Source: Polaribacter sp. KT25b
GTDB lineage: Bacteria; Bacteroidota; Bacteroidia; Flavobacteriales; Flavobacteriaceae
Direction: 5' to 3'
Assembly: GCF_900105145.1 (NCBI RefSeq)
Contig: NZ_LT629752.1
Coordinates: forward strand, 1,832,001-1,896,000
Length of the DNA stretch: 64,000 bases
Shown here: in pieces, positions 9,057-19,275 of the stretch
Layout: each line of letters begins with the position of its first letter
Numbering within the stretch: position 1 is the stretch's first letter
The notes under the pieces: model-generated
The model's input: the letters and a program-made list of their open reading frames with translations, nothing else
What the model was told of the DNA's origin: nothing
The model's database searches: none
Program-made: the position numbers and the translations under genes

Positions 9057-9800
9057 TTAGTCTTCTTGTTTAGGTAATTTCGCTAATTCTTTTGCTGCAG
9101 ATTGTATATTCTCATTTTTATAATCTTTAATAAGATGCCCATCTTTTAATACAATTGTTCTATTACTAAATGTAGCAATATCTGGTTCATGTGTTACAAA
9201 AGTAATCGTAATCCCTTTTTTATTTAGTTCTTGAAACAAAGACATAATTTCATAGGATGTTCTTGTATCTAAGTTACCTGTAGCTTCATCAGCAAGAATC
9301 ATAACTGGGTTATTTACCAAAGACCTTGCAATAGCAACACGTTGTTGTTGTCCTCCAGAAAGTTGTGCTGGTGTATGATCCATTCTATCACCCAAACCAA
9401 CCATTTCTAATGCTTCAATTGCTCTTTTTCTTCGTTCTTCTGTAGAAACTTTACTATTATAAATTAAAGGTAATTCAACATTTTCTATTGCAGATGTTCT
9501 TGCTAATAAATTATACGATTGAAAAATAAAACCTATTTTTTCATTTCTGATAGTTGCCAAATCATTTCTACTTAAATCTTTTACTTTTACACCATCAATT
9601 TCATAAGTTCCAGAAGTTGGTTGATCTAAACATCCTAAAATATTTAGCAATGTACTTTTACCAGAACCACTAGATCCCATAATGGTAACAAACTCTCCTT
9701 CTTTAATATTAAAAGAAATACCTCTTAGGGCATGAACCGTTTCGGTTCCCATTATAAACTCTCGTTTTAAGTCTTCTATTTTAATAATTTCTTTAGTCAT
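9057..9800 (-). CDS. ABC transporter ATP-binding protein, MacB/LolD type
   Basis: Cytoplasmic ATPase of 247 aa. Walker A is GSSGSGKST (about residues 43-51), the Q-loop FIFQSYNLL, the signature [15 protein letters not shown], Walker [14 protein letters not shown] and the H-loop FVTHEPD; all catalytic elements are intact. The sequence belongs to the LolD/MacB/FtsE group. The gene sits between adaptor (5 bp away) and permease (2 bp away), giving a tripartite exporter with separate ATPase and permease polypeptides rather than the fused MacB of proteobacteria. Confidence 0.94.
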   Translation of the reverse strand: MTKEIIKIEDLKREFIMGTETVHALRGISFNIKEGEFVTIMGSSGSGKSTLLNILGCLDQPTSGTYEIDGVKVKDLSRNDLATIRNEKIGFIFQSYNLLARTSAIENVELPLIYNSKVSTEERRKRAIEALEMVGLGDRMDHTPAQLSGGQQQRVAIARSLVNNPVMILADEATGNLDTRTSYEIMSLFQELNKKGITITFVTHEPDIATFSNRTIVLKDGHLIKDYKNENIQSAAKELAKLPKQED

Positions 9801-9805
9801 GGCTT

Positions 9806-11014
9806 TTATTTTTTTGATCCTGGTGGTTTTGGCATAAACGGACTCTCACCTGATCCTGCAGCTCCTCCAGGTTTTCCTTCTGATTTAGAAACACCTTTTA
9901 AACTATAAACCAATTTATCTCCTTCATTAACTCCGCTTAAAATTTGAACATTTACACCATCACTTGCACCTAATGTTACTATTTTTTCGGTAATACTTTT
10001 ATCTTTACCTAATACCCAAAGTGTTTTATTTTTTGAAGAATTATTAAAAGTAGTTTCAGGTAAATTATGATGTAAATTATAGGTTGATAAAATTTCTGCT
10101 TCTGGTTTAAAATTAATTGCCTTAGCTTCTGCGGACAAAACATTTTTTAATTCTAAAGTATATACAGAAATAGTTGCTGTTAAACCTGGTTTTAATTTTA
10201 AATCTTCATTATCTGCCTTAATTACAACTGTATAAGTTACTACATTAGAAGTTACAGTTGGGTCTAAACGCACTTGAGTTACTACTCCATTAAATGTTTC
10301 TCCTATATAAGCATCTACAGTAAACTCTACTCTTTGTCCTTCTTTTACTGTTCCTATATCTGCCTCATCTACATCTGCTTCTACTTGCATTTCTTTTAAA
10401 TCTTGAGCAATTGTAAATAATGTTGGTGTACTATAACTTGCAGCTACAGTTTGCCCTTCATCTATATCTCTAGACAAGATTACCCCATCAATTGGCGAAT
10501 AAATATTTGCATAACCTAAATTAGTATTTGCAGTTTGCAAATCTGATAAACGTTGAGTAACTGTACCTTTTGCAGTTTTGTAATTATAGGTTGCTTCATC
10601 AAAATCTGATTTACTAATTACTTGATTATCATACAACGATTTTTGTCTTTCGTAAATTGTTTTCATATAATTTCTTTGCGTTACTGCATTGTCATAAGAA
10701 GCTTGTGCTTGTGTTTTAAAAGCTTTTAAATTCGTTTTATCTAATTCTGCAATTAATTGCCCTGCTTTAACAACACTGTTATAATCTACATATATTTTTT
10801 CTACAACTCCAGATACTTGTGTACCAACATCAACTTGATTTATAGGTTCTATAGTACCAGTTGCTGTAACCATGGTAGTTACATTAGATTTCTTTGCTGT
10901 AATTGTTTTAGCTTCTATAATTATAGCATCATCATTTTTAAAGAAAAAGTAAGCTGCAATAGCAAGTACCAAAATTAAAATACTGCTTATTATGATTGTT
11001 CTATTATTTTTCAT
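9806..11014 (-). CDS. Efflux periplasmic adaptor subunit (MacA/HlyD family)
   Basis: Membrane-fusion protein of 402 aa with an N-terminal anchor (IIISSILILVLAIAAYFFF). Downstream come a lipoyl-like hairpin half (ATGTIEPINQVDVGTQVSGV), a coiled-coil hairpin (about residues 95-165), the second lipoyl half (YANIYSPIDGVILSRDIDEG) and beta-barrel/MP domains. The C-terminal tail is Gly/Pro/Lys-rich (GKPGGAAGSGESPFMPKPPG). It links the ABC permease to the outer-membrane channel encoded just upstream (11 bp gap). The gene order TolC, adaptor, ATPase, permease is typical of Bacteroidota. Confidence 0.92.
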   Translation of the reverse strand: MKNNRTIIISSILILVLAIAAYFFFKNDDAIIIEAKTITAKKSNVTTMVTATGTIEPINQVDVGTQVSGVVEKIYVDYNSVVKAGQLIAELDKTNLKAFKTQAQASYDNAVTQRNYMKTIYERQKSLYDNQVISKSDFDEATYNYKTAKGTVTQRLSDLQTANTNLGYANIYSPIDGVILSRDIDEGQTVAASYSTPTLFTIAQDLKEMQVEADVDEADIGTVKEGQRVEFTVDAYIGETFNGVVTQVRLDPTVTSNVVTYTVVIKADNEDLKLKPGLTATISVYTLELKNVLSAEAKAINFKPEAEILSTYNLHHNLPETTFNNSSKNKTLWVLGKDKSITEKIVTLGASDGVNVQILSGVNEGDKLVYSLKGVSKSEGKPGGAAGSGESPFMPKPPGSKK

Positions 11015-11025
11015 GAGAATATTGT

Positions 11026-12354
11026 TTATAGTTTGATTTTGTTTCCTTGATAAAATTGTAATAATTGATGATATAAAATATTTAAGTATTTAGCTTGTAA
11101 ATAATTTTGTTGTGCATTAGTATACGTGTTTTGACTTATTACTAAATCTGTAGTACTTAAATCTCCTAACTCATATTTTTTCTGCGCTAATTGATAACTA
11201 TCTTTTGCAGCTTCTTTAGATGCTTCGGCAGCTATTACCTGCTCTTGTGCAGACATTGCATTCTGGTAAGCAGTTTCAACTTTTTTATACACTTCTTTTT
11301 CTGTTGTTTGTTTTTGTATTTCTGCTTTTTCAATATTAATGTTTGCAGTTTTTACTGCTGCTTTTGTTTGATTTCTATTAAAAATAGGAATCGTTAAAGA
11401 CAAACCTAATTTCTGATTAAAATTCACATCAAACTGATCAGAAAAAGTATTATCACTTATACTAGTATAACCAGAACCCAAACTACCAGATAATGCTAAC
11501 GTTGGTAAGAATCCTCCTTTAGCTATCTCTAATTGCTTTTTGTTTGCATCAACATTTAGACTACTTGATTGAATTTCGGGCAAATAACCTAATGCATTTT
11601 TATAAACTTCTACTTTATTTAATTCGATATTTAATAAATCTAAATTCTCATCAACAGATTCAACTTCCATTTCGTCTATTGGCGATAATTCTAACAATTG
11701 TTTTAATACAATTATGTATTGCTGATAGTCATTTTTTGCACTAATAACATTGTATTTGTTTGTTGCTGCTTGACTTTGAGCTTCTGTATAATCGCTTAAA
11801 GCAATCGTACCTGCATCTAATCTAGATTTTGCTCTTAAAACTTCTGCTTCTGAAGCTATTAAATTATTTTGAGCAATTACAATACTTTCTTTACTGTATA
11901 AAGTTTGTAAATAGGTTTCTAAAATATTTAAAACAATGTTATTTTTTGCTACTTCTTCTTCAAAAATACTTTGATCAAATAAAATTTTATTTTGTTTTAT
12001 TTGGTTATTTATTTGGTTTCCTTGAAATAAAGTCATAGAAGTATTAATCCCCACATTTGTACTATGTATTTGTTCTGTTACATAACTACTAGTAATAGGA
12101 TCGATCGTGTTTCCGTTAGAAAAACTTTGTGAAGCACTACCAAAAAGGTTGGGTAGTTTAGATGATTTAGAAGTACTATAATCAATTTCGGCAATATTTT
12201 TATTTAATATTGCGTCTTTAATAGTAATATTATTTTCTAAAGCATAATCAATACAATCTTGTAAAGACCATATTTTTTGTGTTGTATTAGCTGTTTCTTG
12301 AGCAAAAGATAATTGCAAAATAAAGAAACTTGCTATAATCAGAAATAATTTCAT
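11026..12354 (-). CDS. TolC-family outer-membrane efflux protein
   Basis: Outer-membrane channel subunit of 442 aa. A signal peptide (MKLFLIIASFFILQLSFAQ) is followed by SLQDCIDYALENNITIKDA, the usual TolC start, and two homologous helical halves with long coiled coils; the second half ends with YELGDLSTTDLVISQNTYTN. It is the first gene of the four-gene efflux operon on the minus strand. The 156 bp upstream are AT-rich and hold its promoter, but I cannot point to a convincing element. It exports the unknown substrate of the MacAB-like pump. Confidence 0.92.
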   Translation of the reverse strand: MKLFLIIASFFILQLSFAQETANTTQKIWSLQDCIDYALENNITIKDAILNKNIAEIDYSTSKSSKLPNLFGSASQSFSNGNTIDPITSSYVTEQIHSTNVGINTSMTLFQGNQINNQIKQNKILFDQSIFEEEVAKNNIVLNILETYLQTLYSKESIVIAQNNLIASEAEVLRAKSRLDAGTIALSDYTEAQSQAATNKYNVISAKNDYQQYIIVLKQLLELSPIDEMEVESVDENLDLLNIELNKVEVYKNALGYLPEIQSSSLNVDANKKQLEIAKGGFLPTLALSGSLGSGYTSISDNTFSDQFDVNFNQKLGLSLTIPIFNRNQTKAAVKTANINIEKAEIQKQTTEKEVYKKVETAYQNAMSAQEQVIAAEASKEAAKDSYQLAQKKYELGDLSTTDLVISQNTYTNAQQNYLQAKYLNILYHQLLQFYQGNKIKL

Positions 12355-12510
12355 TTTTTTAATGTTTTAAATTAACACTACAAATGTGAAACTATATCTA
12401 ATCTTATAAAACTGTAATAGATGTATAAGTTAATTAACTATACTAAAAGGATATTTTTATCGATGAGGTTTTTACTTTAATTTTTAGAAATTAGTATTTT
12501 AAATAGACTT

Positions 12511-14520
12511 TTACCAAATCTTAATTCTTTCAGCATCAGTTTTATAATTTTTCTCTCCTGGCTGTACATTAAATGCATCATAAAAAGGATCAAAATTCAT
12601 TAAAGGTCCGTTTACACGCCAAATTGGTGGCGAATGCGGATTTGTTTTAATATAATTTGCCAAATAAGCATCTCTTGTTTTAACACGCCATATTCTTGCT
12701 ATTGATAAAAAGAAACGCTGATCTGGTGTAAAACCTTGAATTTTAGTATCGCTTTTACCTTGTTCTGTAAGCTTAAAAGCATCATACGCAATTGCAATTC
12801 CGCCGTTATCTGCAGTATTTTCTCCAACTGTTAAAGCTCCTTTTATCTTAAGTGAATCTAATACTGTAAACGAATTATATCTATCAATCATTAATTGTGT
12901 TTTGGCTTTAAATTTGGTGTAATCTTCATCTGTCCACCAGTTTTTCACATTTCCATCTTTATCAAATTGCGCACCTTGATCATCAAAAGCATGCGTTAAT
13001 TCGTGACCAATAACCATTCCTATTCCACCGTAATTAACAGCATCATCAGCAGTAATATCAAAATATGGAAATTGTAATATTCCGGCAGGAAAAACAATTT
13101 CATTTAAAGGCGGATTGTAATAAGCTGTAACTGTTGCTGGCGTTGTACCCCATTCATCTCTATTTGGCGGATTGTTTAATTTTGCAATATTATATTGATA
13201 TGCATTTTTATTTAAAGCAACAACATTTTCAAAATATGCATCTTTTTCAATGTTTGCGTTGTAAGTTCTCCAAACATCTGGATAACCAATTTTCTTAGTA
13301 ATTGTATATAATTTTTCTTTCGCTTGTTTTTTTGTTGCATCACTCATCCAATCTAATTGATTGATTCTGTTTTCAAATGCTTTCTGCAAATTATTTACCA
13401 AATCTAAAACTCGTTGTTTTGCATCTTCGTTAAAATAGCGTTTTACATATAACTGGCCGAGAGCAAAACCTAGCTGTCTATCAACTTTTTTAACCATTAA
13501 TTGTGCACGTGTATTCTGCGTATCTTGCCCATATAAAACTTTTGTATACTCAAAGCTTGCATTTTGAAAAGGTTTGCTTAATATATTTGCATAAATAGAT
13601 AAAGTGTTCGCTTTTAAATATATTTTCCAATTAGAAATAGGAATTGAAACCAACATCGAATTTAACTCTTTATAATAATTAGGTTGTTCAATATCTATAG
13701 AATCTGCCTTTAAATTTAATTGTTTTAATAAAGTTGCCCAACCAATATTAGGCTCATTTTTTGAAAGTTCGATAACATTTATTTTATTGAAATTGGCTTT
13801 AATATCTCTACGTTCAATTCTTGTTTTATGAGATACTGCTAACTTTTTTTCAATTTCGTATACAATTGCTGCTTTACTTTCAGCTTCATTTTCATCAGAT
13901 AAAGTAAATAATGTGCTAATGTATTTTTTATATGCATCTTGGATAGCAACCGTTGCTTCATCAGATTTAAAATAATAATCACGATCTGGTAAACCTAAAC
14001 CAGATTGCCCAAAATGAAGCATGTTTACATTACTATTTTCATTATCTGACGACACATACATACTGATGATTGACTGAGTTCCTAAACTCATCTCGTTAGC
14101 TACAAAAACCATTAAAGAAGCAACAGAATTTATTTCATCAATCTTATTAAACGTTGCTTTTAAAGGCTCAAAACCTCTTTTATTAATGTTAATTGTGTCC
14201 ATGCCCGAAGTATAAAAATCACCAACCATTTGTTCAATACTTCCTTTTTTATGGTTTTCTGCGGATACTTCTATTAAAATATTTTCTAATAATTTTTTCT
14301 GGGGAATGTTCAAAAAACTATACGAACCAACACCAACTTGATCATCAGCAATAACAACAGAATCTAACCAAACTTTATTAACGTGTTCAAAGAAATTATC
14401 TCCGGGTTTTATGTTTTCAGAAATTCCTTCAAAATCTATTTTACTTTTAGATGTATTATCTAAAGAATTGCAAGAAATGAATGTTGCAATTAATAACAAA
14501 AAATAGACTGTATTTTTCAT
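12511..14520 (-). CDS. M13-family zinc metallopeptidase (neprilysin/PepO-like)
   Basis: Exported endopeptidase of 669 aa, normal for M13. A lipoprotein signal ends at FISC (Cys about residue 17), so it is probably membrane-anchored. The zinc site is H506-E507-L-T-H510 in GMVIGHELTHAFDDQGAQFD, with the third ligand E567 and partner D571 in ENTADNGG. Upstream, NPPLNEIVFPAGILQ is the conserved substrate-binding strand and AYYNPP precedes it. The last residues, KNYKTDAERIKIW, match the usual M13 C-terminus in which the terminal Trp is conserved. It appears monocistronic, with a -7 element about 22 bp upstream of the start. It degrades oligopeptides in the periplasm or at the cell surface. Confidence 0.94.
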   Translation of the reverse strand: MKNTVYFLLLIATFISCNSLDNTSKSKIDFEGISENIKPGDNFFEHVNKVWLDSVVIADDQVGVGSYSFLNIPQKKLLENILIEVSAENHKKGSIEQMVGDFYTSGMDTININKRGFEPLKATFNKIDEINSVASLMVFVANEMSLGTQSIISMYVSSDNENSNVNMLHFGQSGLGLPDRDYYFKSDEATVAIQDAYKKYISTLFTLSDENEAESKAAIVYEIEKKLAVSHKTRIERRDIKANFNKINVIELSKNEPNIGWATLLKQLNLKADSIDIEQPNYYKELNSMLVSIPISNWKIYLKANTLSIYANILSKPFQNASFEYTKVLYGQDTQNTRAQLMVKKVDRQLGFALGQLYVKRYFNEDAKQRVLDLVNNLQKAFENRINQLDWMSDATKKQAKEKLYTITKKIGYPDVWRTYNANIEKDAYFENVVALNKNAYQYNIAKLNNPPNRDEWGTTPATVTAYYNPPLNEIVFPAGILQFPYFDITADDAVNYGGIGMVIGHELTHAFDDQGAQFDKDGNVKNWWTDEDYTKFKAKTQLMIDRYNSFTVLDSLKIKGALTVGENTADNGGIAIAYDAFKLTEQGKSDTKIQGFTPDQRFFLSIARIWRVKTRDAYLANYIKTNPHSPPIWRVNGPLMNFDPFYDAFNVQPGEKNYKTDAERIKIW

Positions 14521-14827
14521 ACTATTTGGTTTGATTTAAAACAAATATACAGTTATTTAAAATATGTAATAAAAGTTTTGATTACTATATAAATACCGTG
14601 TAAATTATTTTGTTAAAAAAAACTTAACAAAAAGTAAAAGCAGTTAATAACTATAAATCAACCCTATAAGTTAGAAATTATTGTTTTATGAACTGCTATA
14701 ATTTTAAATCTTATTTTAATCATTGAAAATTATATAAATTATAAGTACTTTAGTCAACCGAAATATAAAAGTAGTTTTGTACACAATAATTTTTAAAAGA
14801 AATAATTAGTTAATAAAATATCATAAT
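14521..14827. other. Divergent intergenic region between M13 peptidase and histidine kinase
   Basis: About 307 bases without a coding candidate, very AT-rich. Two promoter-like -7 elements are visible. TATATTTG on the minus strand (14542-14549) points to the peptidase gene, and TAGTTTTG on the plus strand (14772-14779) points to the kinase. Neither has a clean TTG at the usual -33 distance. I see no terminator, repeat or structured RNA here. Confidence 0.4.
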
Positions 14828-16816
14828 TTGAGGTTTATAAGTTGTTTTATTTTATTATTTTTTTTGCAATATTCCTTTGCTTTTAAGCTAATTGAAGAGA
14901 AAACTAATATAATAGATCTTCGAGATACGCAAATTAACGATGATTCTGAAATTTATCTCGATACTAATTGGGAATTTTATTGGAACGATTTAATAATACC
15001 AGGAAATTTTAATAATTACAAACCTTTTAAAATTGTAACACTTAAAGATTGGACTGAATTTAATCTTCCCAAAACTGATAGATCACCTTCTTTTGGATAT
15101 GCTACTTATCGATTAAATTTTAGAATTAACAAAAATAGACCTCACGTCTCATTATATATTCCCTCCGCATATTCATCTTCTAGAATATGGATAAATGGCC
15201 ATTTTTTTTCTGAAATGGGTCACGTTGGTAAAACGAGATCTAAAACAATTCATAGACGATTTTCTCAAATTATTCCGTTAAATACTGATGAAAATAATTT
15301 TGAAATTGTTATTCAAGTTGCTAATTATTATCATAATAAAGGAGGTCTTGACAAACCACTAATACTAGGTGCCAGTAATCATTTGCATGATTTAAAATCT
15401 AAAAGAATTATGGCAGACATGATTTTTATTGGGTGCTTAGGTTTTATAGGTGTTTTCTTTTTATTTTTCTATTTAATATATTGGAACAAAGACAAGGCAA
15501 TTCTTTATTTTGCTATTCTTTGTATCTCTTTATCTTATATATCTTTAAGTGATCGATATGCTCCTTTTACAGTTATTTTCGATTCTATTAGCTTTATTTT
15601 ATTAACGAAGTTTGAATATATTACCTTGTTTTTAGCAGGAGCATCAGGAAGTTTATTTTTTAATAATATTTTCTATAATTTTATTTATAGAGCGTATTCT
15701 AAAATTATTGTTTTTAGTTTTTTAGCACTTGTAATACTTATTTTTTCTTTATCTCCTCCTCATTTCACAAAATTACTTATTCCGTTTTTAATACTAATGA
15801 TCATTAATTTAATCTATGTTACATTAGTAGTTATAAAAGCAATTATTGCAAAACGACTTGAATCTATTTTGCTTCTTTTAAGTATAATATTAGGTTCTAT
15901 TATTTTTTACATACATGTTTTTTTCTTTTTAGGAGAAAACGGAAATGCCATAATTTATGTAAATTTTGGATATATACTGGTTTTTTTACTCCTTTCTATG
16001 CTTTTAATGAAACGTTTTTCAGATTCATTTCAAGAACTTGAACATTCAAAAGAAATTGCATTACAACAGAAAAAAGAAATTTCTACACAATCAAATCAAC
16101 TATCAAGAGCAAACCTTGAGCTTGAAGAAAATTTAAAACTTTTAGAAAATTATAATGCAGAATTAGACGATTTTAATCATATTGTTTCTCACGATTTAAA
16201 AACGCCTTTAGTGTCTGTACATGCACTTGTTTCATTTATTGAAGAAGATCTTAAAACTACTTTACATGCTGATACAAAAAACCATATAAACTTATTAAAA
16301 GATGTGGTTGCAAGAATGGATGCTTTAATTAATGGCCTTTTAGAATATTCTAAAGTAGCCAAAGGGAATAAACAAAAAGAATGGTTTAAACTAAATGATT
16401 TATTGCATAAAGTTATAGGAGTTGTAGACAATCAACAAAAAAACACAATTCATCTTCCTGATGAGGATTTAGAAATTTATGCTAACAAAATTGAATTAAA
16501 TCATGTTTTTCAAAACCTACTAAGTAATTCCATAAAATATAACGATAAAAAACACACTATTATACATATATCTGTTGTAAAACAAAATAATGAATATATA
16601 TTTTCTGTAAGTGATAATGGCCCAGGAATCGACCCTAAATATCATAATAAAATATTTAAAATGTTTAGTCAATTAGATGTCAATGAAGATGTTAAAAGCA
16701 CAGGTATTGGCCTTGCAATTGTAAAGAAAATTATTTCGGAAAACTATGGAATTATCTCTATAGAATCAGAAAAAGGAATGGGCATTAAAATGAATTTTAG
16801 TTGGAGAATTAAATAA
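14828..16816 (+). CDS. Membrane histidine kinase with 7TMR-DISM sensor (orphan)
   Basis: Two-component sensor kinase of 662 aa. A signal peptide (about 1-18) precedes a periplasmic 7TMR-DISM-type beta-sandwich (DTNWEFYWNDLIIPGNF to about residue 185). A seven-helix membrane region (about 195-395), a coiled coil (about 400-440), a HisKA domain with phospho-acceptor H455 (NHIVSHDLKTPL) and a HATPase domain follow; N box NLLSNSIKYND, G boxes SDNGPGIDP and KSTGIGLAIVKK are intact. The best start is TTG, since no ATG precedes the signal peptide in frame. No response regulator is adjacent, so it is an orphan. The DISM domain often binds carbohydrates; the ligand here is unknown. Confidence 0.9.
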   Translation: MRFISCFILLFFLQYSFAFKLIEEKTNIIDLRDTQINDDSEIYLDTNWEFYWNDLIIPGNFNNYKPFKIVTLKDWTEFNLPKTDRSPSFGYATYRLNFRINKNRPHVSLYIPSAYSSSRIWINGHFFSEMGHVGKTRSKTIHRRFSQIIPLNTDENNFEIVIQVANYYHNKGGLDKPLILGASNHLHDLKSKRIMADMIFIGCLGFIGVFFLFFYLIYWNKDKAILYFAILCISLSYISLSDRYAPFTVIFDSISFILLTKFEYITLFLAGASGSLFFNNIFYNFIYRAYSKIIVFSFLALVILIFSLSPPHFTKLLIPFLILMIINLIYVTLVVIKAIIAKRLESILLLLSIILGSIIFYIHVFFFLGENGNAIIYVNFGYILVFLLLSMLLMKRFSDSFQELEHSKEIALQQKKEISTQSNQLSRANLELEENLKLLENYNAELDDFNHIVSHDLKTPLVSVHALVSFIEEDLKTTLHADTKNHINLLKDVVARMDALINGLLEYSKVAKGNKQKEWFKLNDLLHKVIGVVDNQQKNTIHLPDEDLEIYANKIELNHVFQNLLSNSIKYNDKKHTIIHISVVKQNNEYIFSVSDNGPGIDPKYHNKIFKMFSQLDVNEDVKSTGIGLAIVKKIISENYGIISIESEKGMGIKMNFSWRIK

Positions 16817-16892
16817 AAACCAAGAAATATTTATAACCATCTAATACAAAACAGCGTTCTCTCATATTTAAAATAAAATATTGGATCATAAA

Positions 16893-16918
16893 AAAACCGA
16901 ACATTTCTGTTCGGTTTT
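16893..16918. terminator. Bidirectional terminator between convergent genes
   Basis: Hairpin AAAACCGAACA / TGTTCGGTTTT with a four-base loop and A/T tracts on both sides. It lies between the plus-strand kinase and the minus-strand oxoamine synthase and can end both transcripts. Confidence 0.85.
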
Positions 16919-16939
16919 CTAATATTTAAAGTCTAAAAA

Positions 16940-18187
16940 TTACATCATTGAAGCTGCAATCTTTTTATAAGTTCCGTTTTCTAATAATTCTCTAATTGCA
17001 GAAAAGGCTTTAATAGTTAAATCTATATCTTCTTGTGTATGTGTTGTTGTTGGTATTAAACGTAAAATAATTAACCCTTTAGGAATTACAGGATACACAA
17101 CAATAGAACAGAAAACACCGTGGTTTTCACGTAAATCATTTACCATTGCCATCGCTTCTGGAATATCTCCTTTTAAATATACTGGAGTTATACAAGTTTG
17201 TGTAGTTCCTAAATCGAAACCAGCGTTACGTAAACCAGATTGTAAAGCATTCGTATTTTGCCATAATTTTTCTTTTAACTCTGGCATTGTACGCAACATA
17301 TCTAAACGTTTTAATGCTCCTTTAACCATTGCCATTGGTAATGATTTTGCAAACATTTGAGAACGCATATTATATTGTAAATATTGAATTACATCTTTAT
17401 CACCAGCAAAGAAAGCACCAATACCAGCCATTGATTTTGCAAAAGTTGCAAAATAAACATCTATTTCATCTTGCACACCTTGCTCTACTCCTGTTCCTTT
17501 TCCATCTTTGCCAAGAGTTCCAAAACCATGAGCATCATCTACTAACAATCTAAAATTATATTCTTTTTTAAACGAAATAATTTCTTTTAAACGACCTTGT
17601 TCTCCACGCATTCCAAAAACACCTTCAGAAATCACTAAAATTCCTCCACCTGTTTGTTCTGCCATTTTTTTGGCACGCTTTATATTTTTTTCGAAGCTTT
17701 CCATATCGTTATGACGATATACAAAACGTTTACCAGCATGTAATCTTACACCATCAATAATACAAGCATGTGTATCCATATCATACACAATAATATCGTT
17801 TTTAGAAACTAAAGCATCAATAGCAGAAACCATACCTTGATATCCAAAGTTTACTAAATATGCAGCATCTTTTTCAACAAATTCTGCACATTCTTTTTCT
17901 AATTGTTCATGATATTTTGTATGTCCAGACATCATTCTAGCTCCCATTGGATAAGCCATTCCATGCTCTGTAGCAGCTGCTCCATCTACTTTTAAAACTT
18001 CAGGATGACTAGCTAAGCCTAAATAATCATTAATACTCCAAGTAATTACTTTTTTACCGTTAAAGGACATTCTATTAGAAATAGGTCCCTCTAGTTTAGG
18101 AAACACATAATATCCTTCGGCTTGTTTTGCCCATTTTCCTAAAGGACCTTTGTCTTCTTTTATTCTTTCAAATAAATCTTTCGTCAT
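16940..18187 (-). CDS. Alpha-oxoamine synthase family enzyme, probable cysteate fatty-acyl transferase for capnine
   Basis: PLP fold-type I enzyme of 415 aa that condenses an amino acid with an acyl thioester and releases CO2. The PLP lysine is K251 (ATFAKSMAGIGAFF), with D217 and H220 in LLVDDAHGFGTLG; YPMGARMMSGHTKYHEQLE is the substrate-side block. The family includes serine palmitoyltransferase, 2-amino-3-ketobutyrate-CoA ligase and 8-amino-7-oxononanoate synthase. What decides the call is its partner: a cysteine-synthase-like gene lies 73 bp upstream on the same strand. In Flavobacterium and Capnocytophaga such a pair makes cysteate and then 3-ketocapnine, the base of sulfonolipids needed for gliding. 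The specificity is inferred from family and neighbour, not from a residue test. Confidence 0.72.
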   Translation of the reverse strand: MTKDLFERIKEDKGPLGKWAKQAEGYYVFPKLEGPISNRMSFNGKKVITWSINDYLGLASHPEVLKVDGAAATEHGMAYPMGARMMSGHTKYHEQLEKECAEFVEKDAAYLVNFGYQGMVSAIDALVSKNDIIVYDMDTHACIIDGVRLHAGKRFVYRHNDMESFEKNIKRAKKMAEQTGGGILVISEGVFGMRGEQGRLKEIISFKKEYNFRLLVDDAHGFGTLGKDGKGTGVEQGVQDEIDVYFATFAKSMAGIGAFFAGDKDVIQYLQYNMRSQMFAKSLPMAMVKGALKRLDMLRTMPELKEKLWQNTNALQSGLRNAGFDLGTTQTCITPVYLKGDIPEAMAMVNDLRENHGVFCSIVVYPVIPKGLIILRLIPTTTHTQEDIDLTIKAFSAIRELLENGTYKKIAASMM

Positions 18188-18260
18188 GTTCTTTGTTTTT
18201 AAGTATTACAAATTAACTGCTTTTTTTACAGTTATTCAAAATAGTTGATAAGTATTATTT

Positions 18261-19256
18261 TTATAGAAATCCTTGTTTCTTCATCCAAGAATCATTGTAT
18301 ATTTTATTCATATATCTAGAGCCATGATCCGGAAAAATAAGTACCACAAAGCTTTCGTCATCGAACATACCAGAATCTGCATATTGTCTAGCTGCTTGTA
18401 ATACAGCACCAGATGTATAACCTGGAAAAATACCTTCGCTTTTTACAATTTCTCTTGATGTAAAAGCTGCTTCTTTATCAGTCACTTTTTCGTACACATC
18501 TATTACATCAAAATCTGTTGCAGTAGGAATTAAATTTTTACCTAAACCTTCAATTTTATAAGGTTTTATTTCTTTTGGATCTAACTTACCTGTTTCATGG
18601 TATTTTTTTAACACAGAACCAACAGCATCTACACCTAATATTTTAATATTCGGATTTTGCTCTTTTAAATATTTTCCTGTTCCAGAAATTGTACCTCCTG
18701 TTCCGCTTGCAACAACTAAATGCGTAATTTTACCTTCAGTTTGTTTCCAAATTTCTGGACCTGTAGATCTATAATGTGCTTCTATATTTAACTCATTAAA
18801 ATATTGATTAATGTATACAGATCTCTTTGTTTCTTTGTGAATTCTTTTAGCAACTTCGTAATAAGATCTTGGATCATCTGGAGCAACGTTTGCAGGACAA
18901 ATATGTACTTCTGCTCCCATTGATCTTAACATATCTATTTTATCTACAGATGATTTATCGCTTACTGCTAAAATACATCTATAGCCTTTAACAATACTTA
19001 TCATTGCCAAACTAAAACCTGTATTTCCAGATGTAGTTTCTATAATTGTAAATCCTTTTTTTACAATTCCTTTTTTTTCTGCATCTTCTATAATATGTAA
19101 AGCAATTCTATCTTTTGCAGAATGCCCAGGATTAAAAGCCTCTAATTTTGCAAAGTAAGAACCTTTTAAATCTTTCGTTATGTTATTTAATTTAACGAGA
19201 GGAGTTTCTCCTACTAGTTTTAAAATATTCTCGGTAATACCTTGATTTCTTGTCAT
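18261..19256 (-). CDS. PLP-dependent cysteine-synthase-family enzyme, probable cysteate synthase
   Basis: PLP fold-type II beta-replacement enzyme of 331 aa. The PLP lysine is K48 in [11 protein letters not shown] (OASS and CBS have GGSVKDR), the substrate loop TSGNTG is at 75-80, and the phosphate-binding SGTGGT at 184-189. Near the C-terminal third the usual G-SSGA-like loop is [10 protein letters not shown]. The departures from canonical cysteine synthase (GHSAKDR, FPGYTSG) plus linkage to the oxoamine synthase favour O-phosphoserine plus sulfite to L-cysteate rather than cysteine formation. An ordinary cysteine synthase or cystathionine beta-synthase remains possible. It is the first gene of a two-gene minus-strand operon. 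Confidence 0.72.
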   Translation of the reverse strand: MTRNQGITENILKLVGETPLVKLNNITKDLKGSYFAKLEAFNPGHSAKDRIALHIIEDAEKKGIVKKGFTIIETTSGNTGFSLAMISIVKGYRCILAVSDKSSVDKIDMLRSMGAEVHICPANVAPDDPRSYYEVAKRIHKETKRSVYINQYFNELNIEAHYRSTGPEIWKQTEGKITHLVVASGTGGTISGTGKYLKEQNPNIKILGVDAVGSVLKKYHETGKLDPKEIKPYKIEGLGKNLIPTATDFDVIDVYEKVTDKEAAFTSREIVKSEGIFPGYTSGAVLQAARQYADSGMFDDESFVVLIFPDHGSRYMNKIYNDSWMKKQGFL

Positions 19257-19275
19257 TCTAACTTTTTAAAAAGTA

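Noticed and set aside
14828..16816. GPCR-like or rhodopsin reading of the seven-helix domain
   Set aside because: The order DISM sandwich, seven helices, HisKA and HATPase is the known 7TMR-DISM kinase layout; no retinal lysine motif is seen.
16940..19256. Threonine degradation (KBL plus threonine dehydrogenase) reading of the pair
   Set aside because: The partner is a fold-type II beta-replacement enzyme, not a Tdh dehydrogenase, so a KBL-Tdh pathway does not fit.
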